DNA of 64,000 nucleotides, from positions 12,438,501 to 12,502,500 of the forward strand of contig BSBM01000436.1 in assembly GCA_027924585.1 (NCBI GenBank). Direction: 5' to 3'. Position numbers and translations under genes: made by a program. This stretch comes from Larix kaempferi (taxonomy: Eukaryota > Streptophyta > Pinopsida > Pinales > Pinaceae). The notes beneath the pieces were generated by a model. The model did not search any database and was not told the origin of the DNA. It saw nothing but the letters and a program-made list of their open reading frames with translations. This document shows positions 11,565 through 23,578 of this stretch, piece after piece (position 1 is the first letter of the stretch; each line of letters opens with the position of its first letter).

Positions 11565-12393
11565 TGTTGGCAGGTGGTTCGATGGGGAAATGTCGCGGTA
11601 CCGACGACGCTGCGACACATCGGATGAGGGCGCGAAAGGAGTATTTTGTGTTAAAGAATACCGCAGTTAGCGGGTTTTGGGTCACTTGGACCATATGTTA
11701 TGTAATAGTGAGTCAGTTGTATCGCGGTATGTGGGTTTTTGGGGTCATTTGGACCGAACCAGTTAGATATTGGGTCAATTGTCCATAGTGTTGGTTAGGA
11801 AGTCGTTTGTAAGTGGACAAATATTGTAATGGCAGAAGCCTATAAATAGATGAGAGTTGTAAGTGTTAGATATAGATACAAGGAGAGATAGAGAGAGAAG
11901 ACAAAAATAATAGCAGGCGAGAGATAAGGAGATGTATGTGTACGGAGATCTATGTTTTGCTTCTGGTTAATGATTGCGACAGTAATATAATGATGATGTT
12001 TTGGTACGATCTTTGTGCAATGTTGCGATATATGAATGTTGTTTGATGCAATGTCTGCTTACTGTTGCTGTGATGATAAATGCTGTGATTAAGTAATATG
12101 TCCCATGAGATGATAAATGCTGCAATTGAGTAATATGTTATAACTCCTTGCTGAATGTTTAAAGTTTTTGTTTAAGTACCGCAATAGAGTTAGTCCGTGC
12201 AGCCACAACTCTCCTCCTCCCTCGGTGGAAACATGGTTTCGTCTGTTCTTCCCAGACGCCTCGGGTGAGACCTCATCCACTCTACGGGTGTTGCTGGGTG
12301 GGCTCAAACCTGCCCAGGCTAGTGCCCAGGGAGACTGCGGTATGTGTCGACAGTGAGGCGAACCCCTGTCGACCGAGGTCGCATTGGTCAACA
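11565..12393 (+). repeat. Gypsy (Tat-like) 5' LTR
   Basis: It is 829 bp, begins TGTTGGCAGG and ends GGTCAACA, and aligns with 22763-23578. The 13 bp length difference is mostly a short deletion in the 3' copy near 23507, where 'caggctagtgcc' is missing. Confidence 0.93.
11841..11848 (+). promoter_or_regulatory. TATA box of gypsy 5' LTR
   Basis: TATAAATA lies about 275 bp into the LTR and is conserved in the 3' LTR at 23039-23046. A run of GAGA-like purine repeats ('gagagatagagagagaag') follows within 50 bases in both copies and would lie in the transcribed leader. Confidence 0.65.
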
Positions 12394-12395
12394 AA

Positions 12396-12413
12396 TGGTT
12401 CCATTGCTGGGAC
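12396..12413 (+). other. Primer-binding site, probably Asp-tRNA type
   Basis: Two bases after the LTR the sequence reads TGGTTCCATTGCTGGGAC. It shares the TGG, CC, TTGC and GGG blocks with the Asp-tRNA primer site commonly used by Tat/Athila elements but carries several mismatches, so the tRNA assignment is tentative. Confidence 0.5.
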
Positions 12414-12436
12414 CGTGTGCAAAGTAAAAGGAGGTC

Positions 12437-14660
12437 ATGTTGTGGCACCCGACGAAGCCCGAGATACAGAGCTGGTTTGATCAGAAATTGTGGGAGTTTG
12501 CTGAAGAAGAAAGCCGGAACACGCGATTGATAGTAGATCACTGGCTGGGAAGATACATTCATGATGGTCTGCACGAATGGTTTTTCTGTGAATTCTCGGT
12601 TATTCTGTACGAATGGTTGTTGAAGTTGACCTTCCAGAAGAGGAACTTCCAGGGTGGTGAACCAACGGCCTAGACCCCGGAGTTGATTCAGGAGCTGCAG
12701 GAAGTCAATAATAAGGCATCGCAGGCTATCTATGTTTGGCTTGATAGCATCTTGGAGGGATATATCACTGAATTTGTGGTTGACATGAAGAAATCCTATA
12801 GTGAAGTTGAAAGATACTTCTTCCGAGGACCAAGGGGAAGGTTTCTGCTATTGCTCCAACTGTCGATTAAGATGCTAATCTGTGAAAAGGGTATATTAAA
12901 GATGCACCTTGATCAGTAGACAGCCTGGTGGGTGGAGGTCGTGGGTACCACGACTGTTGGAGAATGGTACATGGAATGGTAAGGGGTAGATGGGTGCAGA
13001 CCATGAGGATACTGTGAGCGAAGCCGAGGAAGAAAGTGGTCTTACAAGAGGAGGAGCGAGGTTTCGATAGGAGAAGAGGCAGAGGACGGGAGAAGGTCCT
13101 GCTGCGATTGAACTGCAAAACCGCGAAGGAATACCACATGGGACGAAGCGACCTCACAGTCCTGATAGGGATGACCAGGCTATGCCCAGGATAGAGGCAA
13201 GACCAAACCCTGGCACCAACGTACCCACACCTCCGCTCACTGACTCACAAACAGTAAGAAATACCACTTCGACACCGCCAAGTTCGTCAATTGGTAGTAG
13301 CACAGCGACAGGAGGAAGAAGCCCTGAATGGCAGGCGATGATGCTAAGTTACCATTGTTCCACGGAAGTGCAACAGACAACCCAGAACAGTATTGGTTTT
13401 TGTGTGAAGCGGTATGGACCATGAAACAGATCACTGATGCCAATGCTAAGAAAGGACAGTTAGCCACGACTCTACGGGGTCATGCATTAGATTGGTTCAT
13501 GAAATTTATTCTAGTCCCTACGAGGGCCCCAGAGAAGTCACTAGATGAGATTCGGGATGGGATGATTGCTGAATTTAGATGGCTTAAGTCGGAGGCTCAA
13601 TATATTACTGAATTGAAGGAAATTAAGCAATATCCCAATGAGACGGTATGGGATTTCGACCAACGATTCAAGACGCTGATGGCAAAGGTTAGTTTCGACA
13701 TGAGCGCTGTTCAACATAAATAATGGTTCATTGCGGCACTGCTACCCCACATTCGGCTGCCGCTGATGTAGCAAAACATATCAACGCCTAGCGAAGCTCT
13801 AGAGATTGCAATGCGATTAGAGGCATCACCGATTGGAGATAATGTAGCCGGGATGTCGCAGATACAGACATAGCTCGCCAACCTGACTATATAGTTGCAA
13901 GATTTGAAGAAGAACAAGGAACAACGTGATGAAGTATGGTGTACGCGATGTTGAGGAGAAGGGCGTATGAAGGATAATTGCCTGGATTTCCATAATTATT
14001 TGGTGTCAGGTGCGCCAAACTCGTTGAATGGCGAAAGTATGCCATGGTGTTGCGTTTGTCAGGTGTTTGGGCACAGTCACGATAATTTCCCATATATGTA
14101 GAAAATGGTCACAACCCTGTGAAATATTTAGTGCACATTCTGCAAGTCAGTGGGTCACGATGACAAGGATTGGGTTGCTACAGGAGAGGATGTGTGATGC
14201 ATTCTACGTCAAGGACGATCAGCGCACCGTGCAACAACCACAACTGCAACTGAAGGTAGCCCAACCGCTACCGCAACCGCAGATGCAGTTTGCACCACAG
14301 CAACAGCAACCGCAACAGTTCATGCCGCAATACACCCCGGTGCAGATGACTCCCCCACATCCACAGTATGTACAGCGACTGCAGTATGCACCACAAGGGC
14401 AAGGGATACCACCAGAACCGATGGAGAAATAGTTTAACCAACCTCAATACCAACAGTAGGGCGGCTACCGAGGAGGCTACAGGGGCGGACGCGGTGGCGG
14501 ATTTGGTTGTGGAGGAGGAGGCCGAGGTGGTCTTGGACCTGTTCAATGTTACCATTGTGTGGTATGGGGGCATTATCAGTGCGACTACCCACTAATACAG
14601 AATCAATGTACGTTTTGTTTTGGTAATGATCATACGGTTGAGAATTGTCCATAGTTGATT
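12437..14660 (+). pseudogene. Gag of the Tat-like gypsy element, with five zinc-knuckle motifs
   Basis: A 5' block (12437-12919, one in-frame TAG at 12671) precedes the capsid domain at 13328-13723, with 'LPLFHGSATDNPEQYWFLCEA', 'LRGHALDWFMKF' and 'QYPNETVWDFDQRFKTLM' as in plant retrotransposon gag. Three CCHC-type knuckles follow at 13940-13981, 14048-14089 and 14132-14173, each having lost one ligand (His to Arg, last Cys to Phe, last Cys to Trp). A Gln/Pro-rich linker (14215-14432) follows, then a Gly/Arg-rich patch and two more knuckles at 14547-14648; the last (CTFCFGNDHTVENC) is intact. Gag would form the particle and package RNA. Stops at 13721, about 13950 and after 14432 break the frame. 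Confidence 0.85.
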
Positions 14661-15179
14661 GCATGATGGCAGGCTGGGAACGCTCCGTAGCTATAGAATC
14701 AGGCCCAACCACAACAACCAGTACAAAACCCGGTACAGCAACCAGTATAGAACTAGCCTTGCGACCACCACCGAACGCCAATCAACCGGGGAATCTGCAG
14801 TAGAACCAGACATAGGGTGCAAATATTGCGACTATTTCTGTGAAACCATGACCACAAGACGCTTCGGTGGCTGTTGTCACTCGTGGAGGCAAGATGACTG
14901 GGGAAGATGGTTCGTGACCACTGATTCGATTGGCTGGTCAGAAGACAATACCTTTCGAAATTGATACGGAGAGGGAAACATTCCTGGAGGCACGATGCAC
15001 CTTGGAAAAAGACCGCGGTAAGGCTATTGTTTGTGATATGCCGCCTGTCTTTGATACTACATTAGACGCTGATCGGCCCATCACCATCGGGGACATTGCA
15101 AAAGTTTCTTGAAAGCTGTCTGTTATTGGCCCGAGACTCGGCTGCCCTGGTTGAGATTGAGGGATGGCTGCAGCGATTT

Positions 15180-15635
15180 TCGAAAGGACGACGGGAGTTA
15201 GTAGTAAACTCCCTACAGCGACGAAAGACTGGCAAGGAGATGCGAATGAATATTCAGATTGGTGAATATGATGTTGACTTTGTGATTCTTGACCTTGGTT
15301 TGAATGTTAACATCTTAACCAAGAAGGCATGGCAGAATATGGGGAGTCCCCCATTGAGATAGTCTCCTGTGCAGCTCTGGTTGGCTAACCATGCGAAGGT
15401 AACACCGATTGGGCGAGTTCTGCGACTCACGATTGATATTGAGGGCATGAATACTTATGCTGACTTTGATTTTATTGAAGTGGTTGAGGGAGGAAGCTCT
15501 TATCCGGCGCTCTTGGGGATTGGATGGGCTAACGATAGTGGAGCTGTAATCAACTTCAAGAAGTGCATGATGACCTTTGAGAATCTCGATTTTAGAGTCA
15601 TAGCCCCGTTAGATCCGGCTGAAGGACACCGCTAA
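15180..15635 (+). pseudogene. Gypsy aspartic protease
   Basis: The frame from 15240 reads 'MNIQIGEYDVDFVILDLGL' then 'NVNILTKKAW', where Asp-Leu-Gly (15291-15299) stands at the retropepsin active site that is usually Asp-Ser/Thr-Gly. A downstream 'YPALLGIGWANDSGAVINF' block matches the C-terminal part of plant retroviral-type proteases. One in-frame TAG (15360-15362) separates the halves. The enzyme would cut the Gag-Pol polyprotein. From memory DLG is common in this branch, so it need not be a mutation. Confidence 0.75.
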
Positions 15636-15639
15636 GTGG

Positions 15640-16520
15640 AGCCTGTAAAAGATGATGATCCCGCTAGATGGGACCATGCATTCAATATTTCTGAAGATTA
15701 TATTCATGCTACTGCCTACGGGGAGTTGGAGTGGCACAGCGAGAGCTCTGCGTCTTCCGACTCTGATGATGCATTGGAACATTGGCATAACCAAATGCAT
15801 GAAGTACCATTCCGGAAATGTGGCTTAGTTACACAATCCTTATGTCGTGTTGCGAAAGAAATGATCACATTGCCTGTCTATGAGGGGTTTACCTAGCCTA
15901 ATCACATTTTTAACAGAATTCGAAGACCGTGTCTCAGAACCACAGCGATTGCTGGCATTGGAGGATGCATTGAAGGCTGCTCCAGCACATTGGTGGGAAA
16001 CACATAAGAAATTCATTAATGGTTGGTCACAGTGTCGAAGGTTGATGATGGTCCGGTTCAGCGATACTGAGGTTTATCACACTGGAAAATATGATGGTCG
16101 GACTAATCCCAGTGATCATGTGATGGAGTGCCAACGATTATGGGTAGCGCGACCCAGAGACGAGTGGGTCCATGCTTTTGTCCATACTTTGGATGAGATG
16201 CCACACTCGTGGTACACTATAGCCGAGTTGCGTCGAGACATTACAACATGGGGGGAGTTGACGATCTGTTTCACTCATACGTTCACTTTTGCGGATGCCA
16301 ACCCTGATGTCCATAACACCCTACAGCTCATCCACAACATGGTACTTTAGGTTGTTCCGATGGCCTACCCTGTCGACCCGCACACATATGGTCAGATGTA
16401 GTCTCTCATGGAGTGCTTCAACATCAATGGTGGGCCAGAGGACGATGATGATCCATGGAATGTTAACATTCTCGAATCTGAAGGAAGTCGCGATGTGGTC
16501 CCACCTGCTGCGCTAATTAA
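15640..16520 (+). pseudogene. Second gag-like block between protease and RT
   Basis: After an acidic linker (15640-15800) the frame 15880-16350 gives a helical, Trp-rich block: 'FLTEFEDRVSEPQRLLALED', 'AAPAHWWETHKKFINGWSQC', then 'DEWVHAFVHTLDEMPHSWY' and 'TTWGELTICFTHTFTF'. Its spacing of Trp and Phe resembles the retrotransposon gag (capsid) fold, yet it lies between protease and RT, where a second capsid is not standard. An acidic 'EDDDDPW' tail (16430-16500) leads into RT. I recall similar blocks in other plant gypsy polyproteins; the function is unknown. Confidence 0.6.
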
Positions 16521-16551
16521 TCCGTTCAGTCAACCATTGTAGCTTCGCAAG

Positions 16552-18243
16552 ATGAATATCGGCACCAAGGCTACTCCCAAGTTTGCTAATGTTGGGGATT
16601 ATTGGGATGATGAGATGATGAGTAAGGTTATTGAGTTACTTCATGAGTTTCAAGATGTGTTTCCCACGAAGTTTTTCGAAATGAAGGGAATCCTGGGTGA
16701 TTTAGGAGAGATGAAGATTCCATTAATACCAGATGCTAAGCCAATCTGACAGCAACCTTATCGGTTGAATCCACGACATAAAGAAAAGGTCAAGGCAGAA
16801 CTTGATCGCATGTTGGATGCTGGTATTATTGAACCTATGGAAGAGTTCGAATGGACTAGTCCTATGGTGGTGCAGGACAAGAAAACAGGTGAAGTGTACA
16901 TTTGTGTCGACCTGCGAAAGTTGATGATGCATGCTTGCATGACCCTTTTCCGACCCTCGTTTATTGATGAAGTACTTGAAGGAGTGGATGGACAGGAGAT
17001 GTACTCCTTCACTGATGGATTCTCTGGCTACCATCAGATTCGCATTGCCAAGGAAGATCACGATAAGACAACTTTCGTTACTGAATGGGGTTGCTTTTAG
17101 TACACGGTAATGCCGTTTGGTTTGAAGAATGCACCTGCGATATTCTCCCGGGTCGTTGTTGCCGCATTCAAAGATTTTATTCAAAAGTTTTTGCAAGTAT
17201 ATATGGATGACTGGACTATTTATGGATTGATTCATGATCATCTGGCCAATCTATGGTTAATGCTTGAGCGATGCCGACAGCACCAGATATCACTAAACTT
17301 GAAGAAATGTATTTTCTGTGCACCGTTTGGGATATTGCTGGGTCATATCGTGTGTAAGCAGGGATTGCTGGTTGATCCAGCCAAAATTGCGCTCATTTTG
17401 GGGTTGCAACCGCCAACCACCGTTAAGCAGTTGCGTGCGACCTTGGGTCATACAGGATATTATCGCAAGTTCATTAGGGGTTATGCTACGATTACTGCCC
17501 CTATGGAAAAGTTTTTGAAGAAGGACGCGGCATTCCAGTGGAGTTCGGAATGTCAGGATAGCTTCGAAACGCTCAAGGTGAAGATGGCATCGGCACCAAT
17601 CTTGGTCTTTCCGGACTGGAGTAAGGAATTCCATGTTCATGTTGATGCTTCATCGATTGCACTAGGTGTTGTGTTGGCTCAAACTAGAGAAGGCGACCTT
17701 GATTATCCCATTTCTTTTGCCAGTCGGAAGTTGTCCTTTGCAGAACGCAATTACACTACCACAGAATGCGAAGGTCTGGCCATGGTTTATGCGCTGCAAA
17801 AATTCAGGCACTATTTGTTGGGTGGCCACTTTAAAATGTTCACTGATCATTCTGCATTGAAATACTTGGTCAATAAGCCTGTGTTGGGGGGGGAGATCTT
17901 TCGTTGCCTACTTTTGTTTCAGGAGTTTGATTTTGAATTCATTGTGAAACCGGGGCAGTTGAATGCTGGACCAGATCATTTGTCACGGATTGACACAGGG
18001 GAGGAACCGACTAATATCGAAGACGGGTTGCCAGATGCCCAACTATTTCAAGTTGCCGCTGCTGATCAATATTTTGATGACATCCTTCAGTTTCTGGTGA
18101 CTGGCACCGCGCCCGCTGACTTTACCACTACTCAGAAGAAGCAGTTGGTTGTCAAGGCTGCTGACTTTCAGCTAATCGCGGGAGAATTGTATAAATTGGG
18201 CGCTATTGAGATATTACGCAAATGTGTCTTGCCACATGATTAA
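16552..18243 (+). pseudogene. Gypsy reverse transcriptase and RNase H
   Basis: The Pol frame carries the full RT series: 'LDAGIIEPMEEFEWTSPMVV', 'YICVDLRKL', 'YSFTDGFSGYHQIRIAKED', 'VMPFGLKNAPAIFSRVVVAA', and the catalytic YMDD box at 17200-17211. Then come 'ILLGHIVCKQGLLVDPAKI' and 'LRATLGHTGYYRKF', followed by RNase H with 'FHVHVDASSIALGVVLAQ', 'TECEGLAMVYALQKFRHYL' and 'FTDHSALKYLV'. Active-site residues look intact. In-frame stops at 16747 (TGA), 17098 (TAG) and 18241 (TAA) are the only clear lesions, so decay is recent relative to the other elements. Confidence 0.93.
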
Positions 18244-18252
18244 GCGCAAATA

Positions 18253-19320
18253 TTGACTGAGGCACATGGTGGAGTAGCAGGAGGACACTATGGCGGTTGG
18301 GTGAGTGCCCGGAAGGTACTGCATGCAGGGCTTTGGTGGCCCACATTACATAATGATGCAACAAACTATGCACGGTCTTGCGATGTTTGTCAGCGAACTG
18401 GCAAGCCGTCCAGACGCGACGAGATGCCGCTGCTACCTCAAGTGACATTACAACCATTCGAAAAATGGGTTGTGGATTTTGTCGGGCCGATCACTCCACC
18501 AGGGAAACGCACAGGTGCACAGTATATTGTCATGGCGACAGACTACTTGAACCGATGGGCTGAGGCAGCACCCGTATTTGATTTCTCCGCCGCAACGACT
18601 GCTCGATTTTTGTTTGATCACATTATCACTCATTTCAGCTGCCCCAAGATATTGCTGAGTGATCAAGGCAGCCACTTTCTTAATTGCACTATCAATGCAT
18701 TGATGGAGGAGTTGCAGATACAACATAATAAGAGTACACCCTATCACCCACAGGGGAATGGAACGGTGGAGGCATTTAACAAGGTATTGGAGCATGCATT
18801 GACAAAGGTGTGCAATGCGAACTGTGATGACTGGGATCTGAAAATCCTAGCAGTATTGTGGGCCTATCGCACCACATGCAAAAGGTTGACTGGTCAGACA
18901 CATTTTAAGCTGGTATATGGGAAGGAAGCAATTATGCCTATGGAGTACATTGTTCCAAGTCTATGAATTGCGGCTGTTACGAGCATGGATGATGTTGCAG
19001 CATTAGATAAACGTTTAGCGCAATTGGTGCAGTTGGAAGAGGATTGGTTTATCGCTGGCTTTCACCGAGGGGTGGAGAAGGATCGCCAGAAGGAATGGAA
19101 TGATTGCCACATCAAAAGTAAACAGTTTCAGCAAGGCACCTTGGTGTTATTATACGACAACAAGTTTATGAAACATCCAGGAAAATTGTAGATGCATTGG
19201 TTGGGTCCATATCGCATCAATAGTATTACTTCGGGTGGAGTGGTTCAGTTGTAGCGGTTGGATGGGGTGATGCTCCCCAGGCTGGTAAATGGTCACAGGT
19301 TGAAGCCCTATTGATCGGGC
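18253..19320 (+). pseudogene. Gypsy integrase
   Basis: An N-terminal zinc domain is seen as 'EAHGGVAGGHYGG' with the partner 'CDVCQRTGK' near 18380. The catalytic triad is present: Asp in 'WVVDFVGPI' (about 18470), Asp in 'LSDQGSHF' (about 18655) and Glu in 'NGTVEAFNKVLE' (about 18770). A TGA at 18964 interrupts, after which the C-terminal part continues ('LVLLYDNKFMKHPGKL', then 'GPYRINSITSGG') to about 19320. I see no chromodomain. The protein would insert the element cDNA into the host chromosome. Confidence 0.9.
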
Positions 19321-19805
19321 TTGGAGCAGTACGATGTCTGAGTCGCATCGAAAAAAGAAAAAAGAAAAAAGAAAAAAAAGAATGAGTGTGTTGCAGGTTG
19401 CTTTGTGGAAGATGGCGCAGCAACAGAAGAAGGTATGCGCAAGCAGGAAGGCTTGTGCTGCAAGTGGAGCAGTCGGAGACTCATGGAAGCGTTGTGACCT
19501 GATTAAATCAGTAATAAATGCCAAAATTTTAGACAGTTAATTAACGGCGCTATTCGAATGATGGGCATTAATGGTGGATCCGATCGATCGACGGACAGGA
19601 TCGACGACGGATTTGCCTCATTAATACAGGATTTGGTTGAGTTAATGCATGATTTAGTCATGATTACGTCAGATTTGGGTAGATGTTATAAGTATGGTTT
19701 AGCGTCGGGCGAAAGACACCGAGGAATTAGTAAGACATGTTGTTGTGGAGTGCTGTAGTGATTTGAGCCAGTTGCTGTTAAGTATATAATAAGGAGTGGT
19801 GAGGT
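19321..19805. other. Spacer between pol and the 3' ORF
   Basis: It contains a purine-rich 'gaaaaaag' repeat (19348-19380) and no recognisable domain. It is AT-poor and of the same composition as the rest of the element. A leader or subgenomic signal for the next ORF could lie here, but none is recognisable. Confidence 0.5.
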
Positions 19806-22722
19806 ATGCCAGGCGAACTAGAGACAGTGGACATTAGCAGTGAAGTGGAGTCTCCATTCATTCCGGTTGTTGAAGAACGAGAAGCTATGTCCTTGGAAAC
19901 TGTTGATCTTGGAGCTGAGGTTTCCAACATGCCGGTGGGAGCATCAAGTGTTGCTAAGAAGCACCAAGGAAGTCAGCCTTTTGAATCTCTCAGAGTAAGA
20001 GGTTGCTTCGATCTGCGGTGGCTGGAAAAGCTCCGGAGCAGGTGGGGCAGTCTAGTCGCATCGTTCATCCATCTGCCCAATGGCTGGGGCAAACAACTAG
20101 TAATATCCTTGGTTACATCCCTCCTATTCGGTCGGATGCCACCTCGCTTAAGATAAACCCAAAACAGAAATTCAGTGTGAAGATGGCCGCACTCCCGGCT
20201 GGGATGGAGTGCTCGGTGGATATTGGGTCGGCGCTGATGCACTTGCGCTACAAGGACCATGACCTGGTGGCCCACCTCAAAATTGCATCAACACCATACG
20301 TTCCTGAGACATGCAATTCATCGGTTCCAGAGATACATGACTGGGCACGAGGACTGCGGCAGGCCGGCTTGTTAGGGCTAATTAACATGCTGCATTTTGG
20401 GCGCCTAGCGGAAGTTGGTGCTTGTGTAAAGTAGCTCTTGTGATGCTTGCATGGGGGTTCATTGTGGTTGGATAGAGATGTCCCGGTCATTGTTGACTTG
20501 ATTTCTTTTATGACCGGCTTGCCTAAGAATGGTGTTGATACGGCGTAGTTTATTCAAGGAAAAGCACATGAGAAGAAGCGGGCACGTCAGTTGGCACAAA
20601 AGTATGAATTGGAATCGGATGGGTGTGGGTATCGCACCAATAGCTGTAATGATCAGGTGGTACTCACAGGCATTAAGATCCTGTCCTGTAAAGTGATTAG
20701 GGGAGGTTGCCCTAACCAATGTAATTTGGGAATAGTCGCTTGTGCAGAGCAATGTGTGGAAGGCGTCCAAATGAACTGGTCCCTATATCTCTTGAATCAA
20801 CTAATGGAGGACGTCCCAGCAGTCCAAGTGGGTAAAGGCGCTTTCTCATATAGTTGGTTGTTGCTGCTAATTGATCTAGATGCATGGAAAGAGCCCGACA
20901 CCTACCAAGGTATGGACTGCCCGGCTGCAACGAAATGAAGAGGGGCACGTTATCAGAATCTATGGTATGTACGAGAGCCCGAGCGAATCTGGGAGTGCCA
21001 AATATAGTTTTGGTTGTATTCAGAAATGCTTTGTGACGCAGCAACACAGGTCCCACAAATATCTGGAGATACGGTGGCACGATTCAAACCTGTCATGGCA
21101 TTTGCAATACAACCAAGTGTCATACATATACAAGCTCGCCGCGATGTTGATCAACAATGGTTGTAGAATAGGTATAAGGTGACAGCGAAAGATTTGGAGG
21201 TTATTCTGAATGAGTGGCCAGAGGCTTGGCGACATCCCATGAGTTCAGTAGAAATTGATGCTGGAGGTCCGCCGTTGGGTCTTGCGGATCGATTATCAAC
21301 GCAGGATCAGCAGAGTCAACATGATTCTGATCACAAGTCGACCAAAACACCAACTGCGGATGATAGTGACCGCGCTCTTGAGGAAAACTGGTCAAAACGG
21401 CACCACGAGCATGCGACGATTAGTGGGATGTCTTTACCAGTGGAGGCGCAGTTGGGCCAGTTAATGACAACCCTTAACCATGCCACCACAACGGCTGCCG
21501 ACAAGATGTCCATCAAAGCAGAGGAGGGATTTTCTACTCTTGTTGATCGTATGGATTCTTTGTGTAATGCAGTGTTACAAAAGGAACCCGGTAATGTACC
21601 CATGCAGGAAACAGTCACAATTCGCACCACGTCCTGGGTCCAGAATATCAACATTCCCCCGACTGCAGTTGTGACCAACAACGAGGCTTTGCAAAATGTG
21701 ATGCAGATGGTTTCCCAGGTCACTGTCAATGTTAATGAACTTCTGGCAATGGCGCTAGCGACAATGCAGAAGGTTGCCTCCTAGGAAATGGCAGATAGAA
21801 TGTATGAAGTCAACAAGAGCTTTCAACACTTGCACGCAAATGAGGCAGCTGCAACCGCCGCTATTGATGAGCTTACAAGCAGGGCTGCTATAGCGCGGAA
21901 AGCAGCGGATGACCTTGAAGCCGACCTTAAGAAGGAGCGGGCCGAGAAGGGTCGCGCACTTGAAGCACTTAAAAAGGATCAATATTTTCTTATCATAGAA
22001 AAGACCCGTCTGTGGGACTACAATGTGAAGTTAGAGACGGTGATTTGTGATGCATGCCAGCATACGCCGGAGCCCATTCCCGAGACCGATGTGCTTGAAC
22101 GAGTGTAGCGATTGGGAAATGTCATTGTTCAATTGCGACAGGAGAACGACATGTTGAAGGCTCAGTTGAAACCAGGTACTCCTCAGGCCGAGGTGGATGA
22201 ACAAAGAAGGGCACTTGAGGAAGTTGCCACCTAGATGGAGGAGCTAGAAACACAGGAAACCAGGCTCACCACTGAAATGGTACAATTTTGGGGCTGCATC
22301 GTTCACGATGAGCAAGTTGAACAACTCACTAAAATCCAACAGGAAGCGAAGGGCTAGGTGGCCACATTAAGGGCTACGATGAGAACCCTACCACCAATGG
22401 AGCAAGTTTCTAAGTCTCACAAGTTGAAGGACTTGCAACAACGGGTTGCCAAGGCAGAAGAACGATAGAAGCTACGTGCGGCCCAGTTGGAAGAATTCCA
22501 AGACATTGGCGGGAAACTGATGCTACAGGCCAATGAAGCTCTACAAGTAGTACAGAAGTATCGACAGCAGGTCATGGAAAAGCTTACAGATCACCCATTA
22601 GTCGACGATGTGATCAGCAGTTAGGCAGTAGCTACGGATGCCAAGGCACTGGTGCGGAATGTCAAACAGCCATACGCAGACTTCAAGGTAAATACCACGG
22701 TGTGTACTATGTCCAGCAGTTG
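19806..22722 (+). pseudogene. Extra 3' ORF of the Tat-like element: globular domain plus long coiled coil
   Basis: Downstream of integrase, where an envelope-like gene sits in some Athila elements, an additional reading frame runs for about 950 codons. It starts with MPGELETVDISSEVE at 19806. A conserved-looking central part (20160-20930) includes 'DVPVIVDLISFMTGLPKNG' and 'FSYSWLLLLIDLDAWKEPD'. A frameshift region lies at 20935-21180, then 21179-21784, then a heptad-rich C-terminal part (21788-22720) with 'ADDLEADLKKERAEKGRALE' and more Lys/Glu/Gln heptads, broken by stops near 22106, 22232 and 22356. No signal peptide or membrane segment is visible, so it is not an obvious envelope. I recall uncharacterised plant proteins of this type. 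The function is unknown. Confidence 0.7.
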
Positions 22723-22749
22723 ACGTGGCTCGAGGGCGAGCCACAAGAT

Positions 22750-22762
22750 TATGTTGGGGGCC
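22750..22762 (+). other. Polypurine tract of the Tat-like element
   Basis: The bases TATGTTGGGGGCC lie immediately before the 3' LTR. The G-run sits in the usual position of the plus-strand primer, though the tract is short. Confidence 0.55.
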
Positions 22763-23578
22763 TGTTGGCAGGCGGTTCGATGGGGAAATGTCGCGGTACC
22801 CTCAATGTTGCGACACATCGGATGAGGGCACGAAAGGAATATTTTGTGTTAAAGAATACCGTAGTTGGCAGGTTTTGGGTCACTTGGACCATATGTTATG
22901 TAATAGTGAGTCAGTTGTACCGCGGTATGCGGGTTTTTGGGGTCATTTGGACCGAGCCAGTTAGATATTGGGTCAATTGTCCATAGTGTCGATTAGGAAG
23001 TCGTTTCTAAGTGGACAAATATTGTAATGGCAGAAGCCTATAAATAGATGAGAGTTGTAAGTGTTAGATAGAGATACAAGGAGAGATAGAGAGAGAAGAT
23101 AGAAAGAATAACAGGTGAGAGATAAGGAGATGTATGTGTATGGAGATCTATGTTTTACTTCTGGTATATGATTGCGACAGTAATATAATCATGATGTTTT
23201 GGTATGATCTTTGTGCAATGTTGTGATATATGAATGTTGTTTGATGCAATGTCTGCTTACTGTTGCTATGATGATAAATGCTGTTATTAAGTAATATGTC
23301 CCATGAGATGATAAATGCTACGATTGAGTAATATGTTATAACTCCTGCCGAATGTTTAAAGTTTCTGTTTAAGTACCGCAATAGAGTTAGTCCGTGCAGC
23401 CACAACTCTCCTCCTCCCTCGGTGGAAACATGGTTCCGTTTGCTCTTCTTGGATGCCTCGGGTGAGACCTCATCCGCTCTACGGGTGTTGCTAGGTGGGC
23501 TCAAACCTACCTAGGGAGACTGTGGTATGTGTCGACAATGAGGCGAATCCCTGTAGACCGAGCTGGCGTTGGTCAACA
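22763..23578 (+). repeat. Gypsy (Tat-like) 3' LTR
   Basis: It is 816 bp with ends TGTTGGCA and GGTCAACA, followed by TSD TGCAG at 23579-23583. It is highly similar to the 5' LTR. Confidence 0.93.

Larger units (their letters stand above)
11565..23578 (+). mobile_element. Ty3/gypsy LTR retrotransposon, Tat/Athila-like, 12 kb
   Basis: LTRs at 11565-12393 and 22763-23578 start TGTTGGCA and end TTGGTCAACA. The element is bracketed by the 5 bp duplication TGCAG at 11560-11564 and 23579-23583. The 10.4 kb interior runs, on the plus strand, primer site, gag, protease, a second gag-like block, RT, RNase H, integrase, an extra ~2.9 kb 3' ORF region and a polypurine tract. RT before integrase marks it as Ty3/gypsy. 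The large interior, no visible chromodomain and an extra 3' ORF fit the Tat/Athila branch; the branch is inferred, not tested. Scattered stops and a few shifts mean it is dead, but it is the best-preserved element in the window. Confidence 0.95.

Noticed and set aside
12089-12574. 161-codon minus-strand frame
   Set aside because: It overlaps the gypsy LTR and gag leader on the opposite strand, so it is a shadow frame.
19334-19540. Lys-rich frame after integrase
   Set aside because: It arises from the GAAAAAAG purine repeat; no domain.
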